A stretch of DNA of 64,000 bases from Burkholderia sp. Nafp2/4-1b (GCF_003635165.1 NZ_ML058597.1:1014054-1078053); one strand, 5' to 3'. Shown: positions 43,301 to 52,499, counted from the first letter of the stretch. Translations and numbers: made by a program. The notes: generated from the letters alone by a model not told the origin.

Positions 43301-44536
43301 TCACGGCGAAATGGCCTTCGCCGTCAGCGCACCTTGCGCGGACGAAGGAATCAGCAGGTTGACGACGCGGCTCCAGCGCACCAGCGACGACGCATCGACG
43401 AACACGACATCGCGCCGCTCGAGCGGAAACTGGTCGGCCAGCGCGAATGACGCAGGCGAACTGCCGTCGAGGTGGTACACCCGCGGGCGGTTGTCCGGGC
43501 CGCGCCGCACGACGAACACCTGGCGCGCGTCCGACGTGTACTGGCTCACGCCGCCCGTGTCGCCGAGCGCTTCACCCAGGCTCATCCGGCCGTCGGTCAG
43601 CGTCAGCGTCGCGGGCCGCGACACTTCGCCGAGCACGAACACCTTCGCATCGCTCGCCGCGCGCACGCGCACGAGATCGCCGTCGCGCAGCAGGATGTTC
43701 GACGGGTTCACGCCCGCCGCGATCAGCGCGGGCAGGCTCACGTTCACGGTCCTGTCGCCGCGCGTCACCGAGACCTGCGAGCGGTCGGCCGTCGGCGTGA
43801 AGCCGCCCGCGCGGTCGATCGCCTCGGGCAACGTCATCGGCATGTCGTTGACGATCTGCAGCCCCGGCGTGCGCACCTCGCCGTCGAGATAGACGCGCTT
43901 GCTGCGATAGGCCTGCACGCGCAGCGCGATCTGCGGCTTGCGCACGTATTCGCCGAGCCGCTTCGTCAGCAGCGCGCGCGCCTGCGCCTCGGTCAAGCCG
44001 GCCACGTGCACGAGGCCCGCATACGCGAACTGCACGTTGCCGTTCGCATCGACCGTGTAGCCCGTCGCGACCGAACTCGCGCCGACGCCATCGCCGCCGC
44101 CTGTCGTCTGCGTCGTCGGCAGGTTCAATTCGGGGTGGTCCCAGACGACGATGCCGAGCACGTCGCCGGGGCCGATCAAGTACGGCATCGGCTTGCCGAA
44201 CAACTGACGGATCTCCGCGTCGACATTGGCCGGCCGCCCCGCATGGTGCTGCGCGACGAACGCCGGCGTGATCTCGATCAGATCCTCGCGCGACACGTTC
44301 TGCACGCCGTCGAGGCCGCCCGAGCCCGATGCATCGGCGCTCACGCGCGCGTTCGCGTCGCGCTCGGCCGGCTGGTGGTACGTCATGCCGGGCGACAGCG
44401 CACATGCGCTCAACGCGCACGCGGCCGCGACGATCGCCACGATCGCGATGCGCGACAGCGACGGCGCGCGACGGCCGCCGGCCGTGCGTGGCCGCGGCGT
44501 CCCCAGCGTCGATTCCGGTTGCGTGGTGATTGACAT
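43301..44536 (-). CDS. Wza-type polysaccharide export lipoprotein
   Basis: A 411-residue outer-membrane lipoprotein: basic start, hydrophobic core, and lipobox LSAC with Cys45. The export signature YLIGPGDVLGIVVWDHPEL is followed by two SLBB domains (KRVYLDGEVRTPGLQIVND; KVFVLGEVSRPATLTLTD). It forms the export channel with Wzc below. In-frame codons upstream to 44638 exist, but ATG 44536 has GGAAGGG and precedes the signal. The start lies about 40 bases behind a sigma-54-like promoter. First gene of the wza-wzc-wzy operon. Confidence 0.94.
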   Translation of the reverse strand: MSITTQPESTLGTPRPRTAGGRRAPSLSRIAIVAIVAAACALSACALSPGMTYHQPAERDANARVSADASGSGGLDGVQNVSREDLIEITPAFVAQHHAGRPANVDAEIRQLFGKPMPYLIGPGDVLGIVVWDHPELNLPTTQTTGGGDGVGASSVATGYTVDANGNVQFAYAGLVHVAGLTEAQARALLTKRLGEYVRKPQIALRVQAYRSKRVYLDGEVRTPGLQIVNDMPMTLPEAIDRAGGFTPTADRSQVSVTRGDRTVNVSLPALIAAGVNPSNILLRDGDLVRVRAASDAKVFVLGEVSRPATLTLTDGRMSLGEALGDTGGVSQYTSDARQVFVVRRGPDNRPRVYHLDGSSPASFALADQFPLERRDVVFVDASSLVRWSRVVNLLIPSSAQGALTAKAISP

Positions 44537-44584
44537 CGTGCCCTTCCAAAACTGTGCGGTAACCCGCCGAACGCGGCGAATTCC

Positions 44585-44600
44585 GGCATTACGCTTGCCG
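44585..44600 (-). promoter_or_regulatory. Sigma-54-like promoter (or hairpin) upstream of wza
   Basis: On the minus strand CGGCAAGCGTAATGCC has GGCA and TGC with the 12-base spacing of -24/-12 promoters, but mismatches at two other positions. Start of transcription would be near 44574, 38 bases before the wza ATG. The same bases also form a CCGGCA-N7-TGCCGG inverted repeat, so an operator or hairpin is an alternative. Confidence 0.45.
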
Positions 44601-44663
44601 GCGCGGCTCGCATCGCGGTGCCGCGCCGCCCTCTTCACCGCACGTCATTCCGTACGATTCGTC

Positions 44664-45101
44664 ATGAACTTCTCTTCGTCGCTTTCGTCGCTTTCATCAT
44701 TCGTCTGCATCGTGGCGGCCGGTTCTGCCTGTACCGCCGGTGCGCAGACGCTGCCCGCCGCACCGGCCGACACACCAGTTGTCGCGTCGTCGACGCTCCT
44801 TGCTCCAGTGCCGCCACAACGTTCCGCGCAAGCCGCTGCGGCCGCCGCAACCCGCGCGGTCACCGAACCCGCGGCGGGCGCGTCTGCGATTGCAGTGCCC
44901 GTCGTCGCGCTTACTGCCGCGAGCGCCGCCGCGCAGGCCGACACGCGTGCCCACACCACGTTGCGCCGGCCGCTCGTGCCAGCGCGGCCGCATCGCCCGC
45001 AGGCGGCCAGTGCCCCGGCCGACGACGTCTGGCGCAGCGACACGGCATACGCGTCGCCTTACGCCACCTCACCGTATGCAGCACCCGGCGATCCGGACTG
45101 A
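44664..45101 (+). CDS. Small exported Ala/Pro-rich hypothetical protein
   Basis: A 145-residue frame whose ATG lies divergent from wza. MNFSSSLSSLSSFVCIVAAGSACTAGAQ is a plausible signal peptide with cleavage near AGAQ (or a lipobox-like SACTA). The mature part is Ala/Pro/Thr-rich and ends with Tyr-Ala-Ser-Pro repeats (YASPYATSPYAAPGDPD). An overlapping frame on the other strand is also open, so this gene is supported only by the signal sequence and its position 128 bases before wza on the other strand. Matrix or cell-surface role possible. Confidence 0.5.
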   Translation: MNFSSSLSSLSSFVCIVAAGSACTAGAQTLPAAPADTPVVASSTLLAPVPPQRSAQAAAAAATRAVTEPAAGASAIAVPVVALTAASAAAQADTRAHTTLRRPLVPARPHRPQAASAPADDVWRSDTAYASPYATSPYAAPGDPD

Positions 45102-45250
45102 CGCATCGCCCCGGTCATGCGTCGATACCGGATTGGACACTACGGCGAACGAAGCGTCTGTGAGCGACCCCACCGAACGCCGATGTTCATACGAAACCGC
45201 GGTCGCACCGCGCAGCGCGGACGCATGCAACGCGAGCGCCACGGCACGCA

Positions 45251-47110
45251 TCACGACCGCCCGACCGACACGTTCGCATACGACCGGGCGGCCGCTTCGG
45301 GCGCGGCCGGATCGGCGACGCGCGTGGCCGGCCGAACCGGATCGCGACCCAGCGCCTGCATGCACAGCGCGATCACGATGTCCGTGCCGACCGCGCCATA
45401 CACCGCGTGATCGACCTGCGGCTCGAGATGCAGACGCACGTGACGCGAGCACCGGAACGCATGCTCGATCGCGCCGAAGTGACGCCGCACATCGTCGATG
45501 CCTGGATCGAGCGCGCCGTACACGAGCGTCGTCCATACGTTGCGCTGCGCGAGCGCATGCATCACGCCGCGTGGCGTGCCGAGGCGCGGCTTCCAGCCGA
45601 AGCGCGCGGCGAACTCCTTCGCCGGCACGCTGACCCGCGCGATCGCATTCGCGGCGATCGCGCGCACGATCGGCCGCAGGTCGCGCCGCTCCCGTACGAG
45701 ACGCTTCCACTTCTGCCAGTCGCGCACCGACAGCCAGTAGCCGCGCACCGAGTTGTTGCGCTGCTTCTGCACCGCGTCGAGCGTGAGCCCGGCCGGCCAT
45801 ACGAAACGCGCGAGATTGATCGCGATCACGCCGCCGAGCGACGGCGTCTTCACGGCCGCATGCAACGCGGCGTAGGCGCCGGAACAGATGCCCGCCGCGA
45901 CCACTTCCGGGTGACCGAGCGCGCGCAGCCAGTCGGCGGCAGCCGCCACATCGTCGCTCGACCGCGCCGAATACACGACGCGCGACTGATCGTCGGGTGC
46001 GGCCGGCCCGCTGTCGCCGACACCCTCCACGTCGATCCGCAGCGTCGTCACGCCCGCGCGGGCCAACGTGCGCGCGAGCCGCACGCTGAAGCGCCCTTCG
46101 CCGCTGCGCGGATTCGTCGACGTGTTCGCGATCACGACCGCCTGGCCGACCGGACTCGCCGGCCGCGTATCGGCGGGACGGCACAGCACGCCGACGAGCC
46201 GGTCGGGACCGACTGCCACGACCTGCTCGGTCATGTCGTTCATGTCGAGCGCGACGGCCGATTCGCCATTCCATGCCGGGTCCGCCGCCCGCCACCCGCT
46301 ATCGATGCCCGCCGGCATGCGCGGCGCGCGTTCGACGATCCAGTTCGCGAGCGTGTCGATCGCCGCGAGCGGCAGGCGCGAGCGCGTGCCGTCGAGCATC
46401 GTCGTCGGCCATTCGCGAAACGGCTCGCTCGCCACGTCCACGCCGCGCGCAACCAACGCGTCGCGCAACGCCGGCCCGTCGCCCTGATCGGGGTCGATCA
46501 GCAGCATCGCGCCGGGCAACGCCGACGCATCGCGCACGACGTCGCACAGATCGACTGCCTTCAGCGCATCGACGTAATCGGCGGGAAAGCGATGCCCGAG
46601 CACGTTCATGCACGGTTCGTCGCGATGGGCGGCGCGAATCGCCGGCGACGTGATGTCGAGCCACTGGCGATGCACGAACGACAGTTCGCGCAGGTACGCA
46701 CGACCACGCACGACCGGCGCGAGCGCCACCAGCGCGTCGACGCGCGGCGCCGGACGCGGGCCCACGCCCGTGGCGGCCAGCATCGCGAACAGCGCGCCCG
46801 CGCGGATGCCGACGAGCGTCAGCGCGGTAACGCCGACCTGGTCGCGCAACAGGTCAATCGCGTCGTGAATGCTCGCGATGCACGCGGCATGCCGATCGGC
46901 GTCGCGATCGTCACCCGCGGAGTCGCCGGTGCACGGATAGTTGAATCGCAATACCGTGACGCCCTCGCGGGCCAGACGCTCCGCGATTGCCCGCATGAGC
47001 TTGTGCGTCCACGATGCCTCGTGGCCCAACGATTCGCACAGGATCACGCCTTGTGTCGTCTGTCCTTCGTGCAGCCACCCCACGCAGCTGCCGAACGTAA
47101 TCGGCTTCAA
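45251..47110 (-). CDS. Duplicated alpha/beta-hydrolase-fold protein with altered nucleophiles
   Basis: A 619-residue protein made of two alpha/beta-hydrolase units. Unit 1 (about 1-270) has GIRAGALFA where GxSxG is expected, with Arg103 in the nucleophile position. Unit 2 (about 285-560) has AAGICSGAYAAL with Cys409 as the nucleophile, and a later conserved-looking His (QVDHAVYG). No signal peptide, so it is cytoplasmic. Related exosortase-type and polysaccharide-cluster hydrolases are thought to act as acyl transferases or thioesterases. The second unit may be an active Cys enzyme and the first a structural copy. It lies alone on the minus strand, divergent from wzx, with a 580-base control region. 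Confidence 0.82.
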   Translation of the reverse strand: MKPITFGSCVGWLHEGQTTQGVILCESLGHEASWTHKLMRAIAERLAREGVTVLRFNYPCTGDSAGDDRDADRHAACIASIHDAIDLLRDQVGVTALTLVGIRAGALFAMLAATGVGPRPAPRVDALVALAPVVRGRAYLRELSFVHRQWLDITSPAIRAAHRDEPCMNVLGHRFPADYVDALKAVDLCDVVRDASALPGAMLLIDPDQGDGPALRDALVARGVDVASEPFREWPTTMLDGTRSRLPLAAIDTLANWIVERAPRMPAGIDSGWRAADPAWNGESAVALDMNDMTEQVVAVGPDRLVGVLCRPADTRPASPVGQAVVIANTSTNPRSGEGRFSVRLARTLARAGVTTLRIDVEGVGDSGPAAPDDQSRVVYSARSSDDVAAAADWLRALGHPEVVAAGICSGAYAALHAAVKTPSLGGVIAINLARFVWPAGLTLDAVQKQRNNSVRGYWLSVRDWQKWKRLVRERRDLRPIVRAIAANAIARVSVPAKEFAARFGWKPRLGTPRGVMHALAQRNVWTTLVYGALDPGIDDVRRHFGAIEHAFRCSRHVRLHLEPQVDHAVYGAVGTDIVIALCMQALGRDPVRPATRVADPAAPEAAARSYANVSVGRS

Positions 47111-47690
47111 TCGGTACTCCTCGGATCGGTATTTTTATCGGACGCGGACACGCGCTGCGGCGGCTCCACCGGCATGAGCGATTCCACGATCGTGCGGCTG
47201 CTCGACGAATGCACGGTCGCGGCGCAGCGCACAACCGCCGCGCCCCTGCGCGGCCCGCTCGCCTGCTCCATGCGTTGTCCTGCTCCTGTTGCGTGGCGTC
47301 GATGACGTTGCGGGCCCGAGGCGCCATCGAGCCGCTTCCGCGATGAACCAAAGCAGTGCGCTCGATTAGAGCACCCGGCCTGCGCGTCCTTCGGTGCGCC
47401 AGCTTACAAATGCATTCGTCACTGTCGCGATACAACGACGCACGCCTTGTCGAGATTCGCGCCGCACGACGTACGGAATCCGTGAACGGTAGGCTCGCGA
47501 ACACAGTCGTCGCGTGCGGCCCGTATCATGGCCGCCATACGATGTGGCCGTGTCCGGCAGCGCAGGGCGAACCGGCGCCCGCCGGAGCGGGCCGCGAACC
47601 CATGCAGCCGGGTCAGCGCCGACCGGCCGCATGCACGCACGGCGGCCCGCATTGCGCCGCCATGCGACACCCACGGCGCCGACCGAGCGA
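47111..47690. other. Divergent promoter region, hydrolase / wzx
   Basis: About 580 bases with no convincing gene. It contains an element at about 47389-47424 similar to 34418-34452 and the 23-base near-palindrome at 47522-47544. Both are shared with the promoter of the glycosyltransferase at 34678. Confidence 0.6.
47522..47544. promoter_or_regulatory. Shared near-palindrome CGTATCATGGCC/GCCATACGATG, copy 2
   Basis: Identical over 23 bases to 34532-34554, placed 147 bases before the wzx start, in the same orientation relative to the downstream gene. See copy 1 for interpretation. Confidence 0.6.
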
Positions 47691-48965
47691 ATGTCAAACC
47701 TCAAGAAGAACTTCCTGCTGCTGCTGACGTTGCAGATTTCGATGTACGCGGTGCCGCTGCTGATCGCACCGCTGCTCACACACGCGCTCGGGCCGGAAGG
47801 CTATGGACAGCTCGCGTTCTCGCTCGCGGTCATCGCCTATCTGACCAACTGCACGAGCTACAGCTTCGACCTGACCGCCACGCCGCGCATCGCGCTCGCG
47901 CGCGACGACCGCGCGGAACGCTCCCGCATCTTCTGGGCGACGCTGTACGCGCAGATCGGCATCGCGACGATCTGCTTCATCGCACTGGTTGCGCTGACCT
48001 TCCTGGTCGGACGCTTCGCTGAAGACCGCGACCTGCTGCTGATCGGTTTCGGGATGGTGGCCGGCGTGGCGTTCACGCCCGGCTGGTATTTCCAGGGGAT
48101 GGAAAAGCTGCGCGCGCTGAGCGTGATCCTGTTCATCGGTCGCATCCTGAGCCTTCCCGCGATGTTCGCGCTCGTGCACGGCCCCGCCGACATCGATCGC
48201 GCGATGATCGTCAACGCCGCCGTCCCGACGTTGTCGGCCATCGCACTGGCCGTCTATCTGTATCGCCATCGGGAAATCGACTTCGTGCGCGTCGGCGTCG
48301 CCGACATCGCCGAATCGCTGAAGGGCGGCTGGCAGGTGTTTCTCGCGTCGACGTCGATCGCGTTCTACGCGTCGACCAACACGGTGCTGCTCGGCTTCGT
48401 GTCGGGCAACGTCGCGGCCGGCTACTTCGCCGCCGGCGACAAGCTGATCCGCGCGGCGCTCAGCATGCTGCAGCCGCTGAAGGCGGCGACCTATCCGCGC
48501 ATCAGCTACCTGATGCGGCACGCGCGCGACGATGCGTTCTCGTTCCTGCGCAAGCTGTTCGTCGTGCAGGTTGCGATGGTGCTCGGCATCTCGCTCGCGA
48601 TCTTCTTCGGCGCGCCGCTCGCCGTGCGCCTGCTGTACGGCCCGGCGTACGAACCGACGGTGCAGGTGCTGCGCTGGATGGCGTTCATTCCGTTCATGGC
48701 CGGCATGACCGACCTGTTTGGTGTGCAGACGATGCTGCCGCTCGGGATGAAGTCGGCGTTCACGCGGATTCTGATGTCGTCGGGGATTCTGAACATCGTG
48801 CTGGTGCCCGTGCTCGCGAAGTACTTCGCCGAACTGGGCGCGGCCGCCGCGGTGCTGACGGCCGAAGCGGCGGTCGCCGCGGCGCTTGCGACCGTCGTCT
48901 ATCGTGCCGGGATTCCGCTGCCCGGCAGTGCTGTCGCGCGGCGCGCGGCGCGCATCACGCAGTAG
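47691..48965 (+). CDS. Wzx-type polysaccharide flippase (MATE-like)
   Basis: A 424-residue inner-membrane protein with about twelve helices of the polysaccharide-specific transport family, which flips the lipid-linked repeat unit to the periplasm. The start MSNLKKNFLLLLTLQISMYAVPLLIAPLLTH and the GPEGYGQLAFS that follows are typical. Helix-flanking FTPGWYFQGMEKLRALS and FRAALSMLQPLK-like basic stretches also fit. The frame is open upstream, but ATG 47691 begins the first conserved helix. Together with Wzy, Wzc and Wza it completes the Wzx/Wzy pathway. The GH3 gene follows on the same strand. Confidence 0.93.
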   Translation: MSNLKKNFLLLLTLQISMYAVPLLIAPLLTHALGPEGYGQLAFSLAVIAYLTNCTSYSFDLTATPRIALARDDRAERSRIFWATLYAQIGIATICFIALVALTFLVGRFAEDRDLLLIGFGMVAGVAFTPGWYFQGMEKLRALSVILFIGRILSLPAMFALVHGPADIDRAMIVNAAVPTLSAIALAVYLYRHREIDFVRVGVADIAESLKGGWQVFLASTSIAFYASTNTVLLGFVSGNVAAGYFAAGDKLIRAALSMLQPLKAATYPRISYLMRHARDDAFSFLRKLFVVQVAMVLGISLAIFFGAPLAVRLLYGPAYEPTVQVLRWMAFIPFMAGMTDLFGVQTMLPLGMKSAFTRILMSSGILNIVLVPVLAKYFAELGAAAAVLTAEAAVAAALATVVYRAGIPLPGSAVARRAARITQ

Positions 48966-49452
48966 CTGGCCCGCCCTCGCATCGGCCAGCATCCGAAGTC
49001 GTTGCATTCGATGTACGCGCAACGAACTTTCGTTGCCGCTGCGAAGCGCGTCTCGTGCGCGAGCCCGCTCTACCGCCCAAAACGCAGGTACTTCTTACTC
49101 CTCACATCAATCCAGTCGGGAACGATGACCGTCTTTTTCCCGCGCCACGCGATCGCGTCGAAAAAAGATCATACGTATCAGTAGAAACACCGATGCTGTA
49201 GTCGAACTACATTCGTACGATCGGTCGCTGCAGAGAATCGCTACATCCGATTCGGCAGTGTCGGGCGGTCCGCGTCGCCGTCCGCCCGGTTCGATCGGGC
49301 CCAACCGGCCGTGACGATTCCCCGCCTGGCCTGGCATGCCGACGCGCAATCACCCAGCATCGCCAGCCGAATGCGTTCGATGCGAATCCATCGGACGTGC
49401 GCAGCTCCAGACATCATTCGAACAACCGGCAATACGATCATGGAGAGACAAC
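48966..49452. other. Intergenic region upstream of the GH3 gene
   Basis: About 490 bases, AT-rich between 49100 and 49230, with the inverted repeat at 49197-49211 and ATACGTAT at 49171-49178, whose halves (CATACG, CGTATCA) resemble those of the shared 23-base element. No gene seen. A promoter for the GH3 gene is likely. Confidence 0.5.
49197..49211. promoter_or_regulatory. Inverted repeat TGTAGT-CGA-ACTACA
   Basis: Perfect 6-base arms around three bases in an AT-rich stretch, 242 bases before the GH3 start codon. Candidate operator. Confidence 0.4.
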
Positions 49453-51654
49453 ATGCGGGACACACTCTGGCCGGCCGCCGTGCTGGCAGCGACCCTCTGC
49501 ACCAGCGTCTATGCGGGTAACGCCGATTTCAATTCACAGGGCGACGCTGCCGACGCGTTCGCGTCGTCCGCCGCACTGCGGCGCGCCGACCACCTCGTGC
49601 GCAAGATGACGCTCGACGAGAAACTGCGGTTCATTCATTCGCAATACGAAATGTCCAAGGTGCCGGGCGGCGGTGCCGGCTACATCCAGGGCGTACCGCG
49701 GCTCGGCATTCCCGACCTCAACATGGTCGATTCGGCGACCGGCTCGGGCAGCACGTCGCAGGCCAGCACGACGTTCCCCGCGACGATTGCCGTCGCCGCG
49801 AGCTGGGATCGCCGCCTGTCGTACGACTACGGCAAGCAGGTCGCGGTGCAGCTGCGCGCGCAAGGGTTCGGCATGGGTCTCGCCGGCGGCACCAACCTCG
49901 CGCGCGAGCCGCGCGGCGGCCGGCTGTTCGAGTATCTCGGCGAGGATCCGCTGCTCGCGGGCGATCTGCTCACGGAGCGCACGCTCGCCACGCAGCGGCA
50001 GAAGGTCATCGCGACCATCAAGCACTATGCCGGCAACGAACAGGAGCACGGCCGGATGGGCGGCAACACGCAGATCGACGAACGCACGCTGCGCGAGCTC
50101 TACCTGCTGCCGTTCGAGATCGCCGCGAAGCGCGGGCAGCCCGGCAGCGTGATGTGCAGCTACAACCGGCTGAACGGCACCTACGCGTGCGAGAACACGC
50201 ACCTGCTGAACGACGTGCTGAAGAACGAATGGGGCTTCCAGGGCCAAGTGCAATCCGACTGGGGCGCGACCCACAGCACCGCCGCCGCGATCAACGCCGG
50301 GCTCGACGAGGAAGAGGACGTCGGCTCGACCGTCTACCTGACACCCGACGCCGTCAAGCAGGCGATCGCGAATGGCTCGGTGTCGACCGCTCGCCTCGAC
50401 GACATGGTGCGCCGCAAGCTCGCCGTGATGATCCGCGTCGGCGTGATGGACGATCCGGCCAAGGGTGGCGGCACGATCGATTTCACGGCCGCGAACCGCT
50501 TCGCGCAGAGCGTCGCCGAGCAGTCCATCGTACTGCTTAAGAATGACGGCAACCAGTTGCCGCTGGCGGCGTCCGCGCTGTCGCGCATCGCCGTGATCGG
50601 CGGCCACGCCGATGCGGCCGTGCTGTCGGGCGGCGGCTCCGGCAACACGCGCGCTCCGGTCAGCGGCTCGTTCGCGGGCTGCGGCGGCCTGACGTTCGGG
50701 TCGTCGACCGGCTGCAGCTGGTGGCGCAATCCGTGGCTCAAGGTCGACGTGCCGATCGTCGCCGCGATCCGCGCGCTCGCGCCGTCCGCGCAGGTCACGT
50801 TCGCGGGCAACAGCGACCAGCAGTCACCGTTCCGCGCGTACACGCAGCAGGAAATCGACCAGGCCGCGGCGCTCGCGGGCCGCTCGGACGTCGCGATCGT
50901 CGTGGTCGCGCAGCCGGCCGGCGAGGATTTCGGCGATCTGCAAAGCCTGAGCCTCGCGAATCCGTCGAACCAGGACGCGCTCGTCGAAGCCGTCGCGCGT
51001 GCGAATCCGCACACGATCGTCGTCGTCCAGAGCGGCAATCCGGTGCTGATGCCGTGGAAGGACCGCGTGTCGGCGATCGTCGAGGCGTGGTATCCGGGCG
51101 AAGGCGGCGGCAAGGCGATCGCGAACGTGCTGTTCGGCGCGGTCAACCCGTCCGGCAAGCTGCCCGTCACGTTCCCGGCCCGCGACCAGGACACGCCGAC
51201 GTGGGGGCAAAACGGTGCGTTCGAGAACGACCCTGTCTACGCGGAGAAGCTGAACATGGGCTACCGCTGGTACGACGCGCGCAACATCAAGCCGATGTTC
51301 GAATTCGGCTACGGGCTGTCGTACACGCACTTCGCGTATTCGGGGCTGTCGGTGTCGCGGCAGCCGGACGGTTCGCTGAACGTCGCGTTCACCGTGCGTA
51401 ACGACGGGCGCGTCGCCGGCGCGGAAACGCCGCAGGTTTATCTGGGTGTGCCGTACAAGGACGAACCGCCGAAGCGGCTGGTCGGCTGGGAGAAGATCCG
51501 CCTGAATCCGGGCGAGGCGCGGCATGTGCGCGTGACCGTGTCGCCGCGGATGCAGAGCGTGTGGGACACGTCGCGCAACGGCTGGAAGGTCGTGCCGGGC
51601 GGGACCGTGTATGTCGGCGCGTCGTCGCGGGATATCCGGCTGCAGGGTAGCTGA
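49453..51654 (+). CDS. Exported glycoside hydrolase family 3 beta-glucosidase
   Basis: A 733-residue enzyme with a signal peptide (MRDTLWPAAVLAATLCTSVYAG). The barrel domain has the KHYAGNEQEHGR signature and the nucleophile Asp269 in QSDWGATHS. The second (alpha/beta)6 domain includes SRIAVIGGHADAAVLSGGGS, and a C-terminal fibronectin type III-like domain closes the protein (GYGLSYTHFAYSGLSV). It removes terminal beta-glucose (or xylose) in the periplasm or outside. As the last gene of the island it may recycle or trim the exopolysaccharide. ATG 49453 has GGAGAGACAAC. An intrinsic terminator follows. Confidence 0.92.
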   Translation: MRDTLWPAAVLAATLCTSVYAGNADFNSQGDAADAFASSAALRRADHLVRKMTLDEKLRFIHSQYEMSKVPGGGAGYIQGVPRLGIPDLNMVDSATGSGSTSQASTTFPATIAVAASWDRRLSYDYGKQVAVQLRAQGFGMGLAGGTNLAREPRGGRLFEYLGEDPLLAGDLLTERTLATQRQKVIATIKHYAGNEQEHGRMGGNTQIDERTLRELYLLPFEIAAKRGQPGSVMCSYNRLNGTYACENTHLLNDVLKNEWGFQGQVQSDWGATHSTAAAINAGLDEEEDVGSTVYLTPDAVKQAIANGSVSTARLDDMVRRKLAVMIRVGVMDDPAKGGGTIDFTAANRFAQSVAEQSIVLLKNDGNQLPLAASALSRIAVIGGHADAAVLSGGGSGNTRAPVSGSFAGCGGLTFGSSTGCSWWRNPWLKVDVPIVAAIRALAPSAQVTFAGNSDQQSPFRAYTQQEIDQAAALAGRSDVAIVVVAQPAGEDFGDLQSLSLANPSNQDALVEAVARANPHTIVVVQSGNPVLMPWKDRVSAIVEAWYPGEGGGKAIANVLFGAVNPSGKLPVTFPARDQDTPTWGQNGAFENDPVYAEKLNMGYRWYDARNIKPMFEFGYGLSYTHFAYSGLSVSRQPDGSLNVAFTVRNDGRVAGAETPQVYLGVPYKDEPPKRLVGWEKIRLNPGEARHVRVTVSPRMQSVWDTSRNGWKVVPGGTVYVGASSRDIRLQGS

Positions 51655-51672
51655 GCGACGATGCAGTGACCG

Positions 51673-51700
51673 GAAGCGCCGCGCGCGGCGCTTCGCCTTT
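51673..51700 (+). terminator. Terminator after the GH3 gene
   Basis: GAAGCGCCGCG and CGCGGCGCTTC form a perfect 22-base palindrome, followed after three bases by TTT. It lies 19 bases after the GH3 stop and marks the right edge of the island. Confidence 0.55.
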
Positions 51701-51736
51701 CCCCGCACGGGCGCGCTCCCCGCCCGCCTGTGCGGG

Positions 51737-51844
51737 CTACCGGAACAGCAGCGCCAGCAGCATCGCAAGCGCCGCGATCCCGACGATCCCCGCCGCCACG
51801 CCCGCCAGATGCGCGGCGACCACGACACCCGCGGGCAACCGCAT
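51737..51844 (-). CDS. 35-residue membrane protein coupled to the DUF4865 gene
   Basis: A short frame read from ATG 51844 to TAG: MRLPAGVVVAAHLAGVAAG, then IVGIAALAMLLALLFR. Almost the entire peptide is one hydrophobic helix with a basic residue at each end. The ATG comes two bases after the stop of the DUF4865 gene (TGACGATG), with AGGGAG in good position, so it would be translated by coupling. It is below normal annotation size limits. Function unknown; a small subunit or regulator of a membrane protein is possible. Confidence 0.6.
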   Translation of the reverse strand: MRLPAGVVVAAHLAGVAAGIVGIAALAMLLALLFR

Positions 51845-51846
51845 CG

Positions 51847-52425
51847 TCACGCACTCCCTGCCAGCGTATCGAGCAGCGGCCGCGCCAGATGCAGCACCTG
51901 ATACACCGTGCCCGCCGCGCCGTCGTCGCCGGGCTCGTGCTCAGAGACGAGCGCGCGCGTCAGTCTCCAGCGTGCGGCATCGAGGCCGACGACTGCCGCC
52001 ACGACGCCCGGCCGCGCCGCCGTCTCGCGATTGCGGGCGATCTCCCGCGCGAGCGTCGCGTCGAGATCGGCGTCAGCCGCGATGTCGACCGATTCGAGAC
52101 GAACGAAGCGCGCCGTCGATGCGGGTCCCTTGCGCGCGTCAAGCGCGACCTGAACCTCGATCGGCGGACGCCCGAAGCTGTCCGTCACGACGCGAAAGCG
52201 GCCGTCCGTGACGAATTCGGCGAAGGCCCGTTCGGCGCGCCACAGATAGAACGACGCATAAGCGCTTTCCGTCGCGCCGTAGCGCCCGGCCTCGCGCAGC
52301 AGGAATCCCTTGAACAGCAGTTCGGGCGTGTCGTCCCAGCGCGCGCCGCGCTCGCGCACACGCTCGCGAATGATCTCGAGGTCGTAGTCCGCCGGCAGGC
52401 GGTGCGAGTAGAAAGCGGTCAGCAT
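51847..52425 (-). CDS. DUF4865 family protein
   Basis: A 192-residue protein beginning MLTAFYSHRLPADYDLEIIRERV, the family start, with FKGFLLREAGRYGATESAYASFYLWR as the conserved core. It has a ferredoxin-like, dimeric alpha/beta-barrel feel with no catalytic motif that I recognise. DUF4865 genes often sit beside a LysR regulator, as here: the regulator is divergent, 141 bases away. ATG 52425 has CAGGAGC upstream. The coupled 35-residue peptide follows directly. Confidence 0.86.
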   Translation of the reverse strand: MLTAFYSHRLPADYDLEIIRERVRERGARWDDTPELLFKGFLLREAGRYGATESAYASFYLWRAERAFAEFVTDGRFRVVTDSFGRPPIEVQVALDARKGPASTARFVRLESVDIAADADLDATLAREIARNRETAARPGVVAAVVGLDAARWRLTRALVSEHEPGDDGAAGTVYQVLHLARPLLDTLAGSA

Positions 52426-52499
52426 GATCGGCTCCTGGCGAAAACAACGTCGTGAATCGGATGGAAGTCGGAAGCGGGCTGACAACAGCGTAGAAGCCC

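Noticed and set aside
44645..45043. 132-codon minus-strand gene opposite the small exported protein
   Set aside because: Ala-rich without a ribosome site or signal, and it overlaps a frame with a plausible signal peptide.
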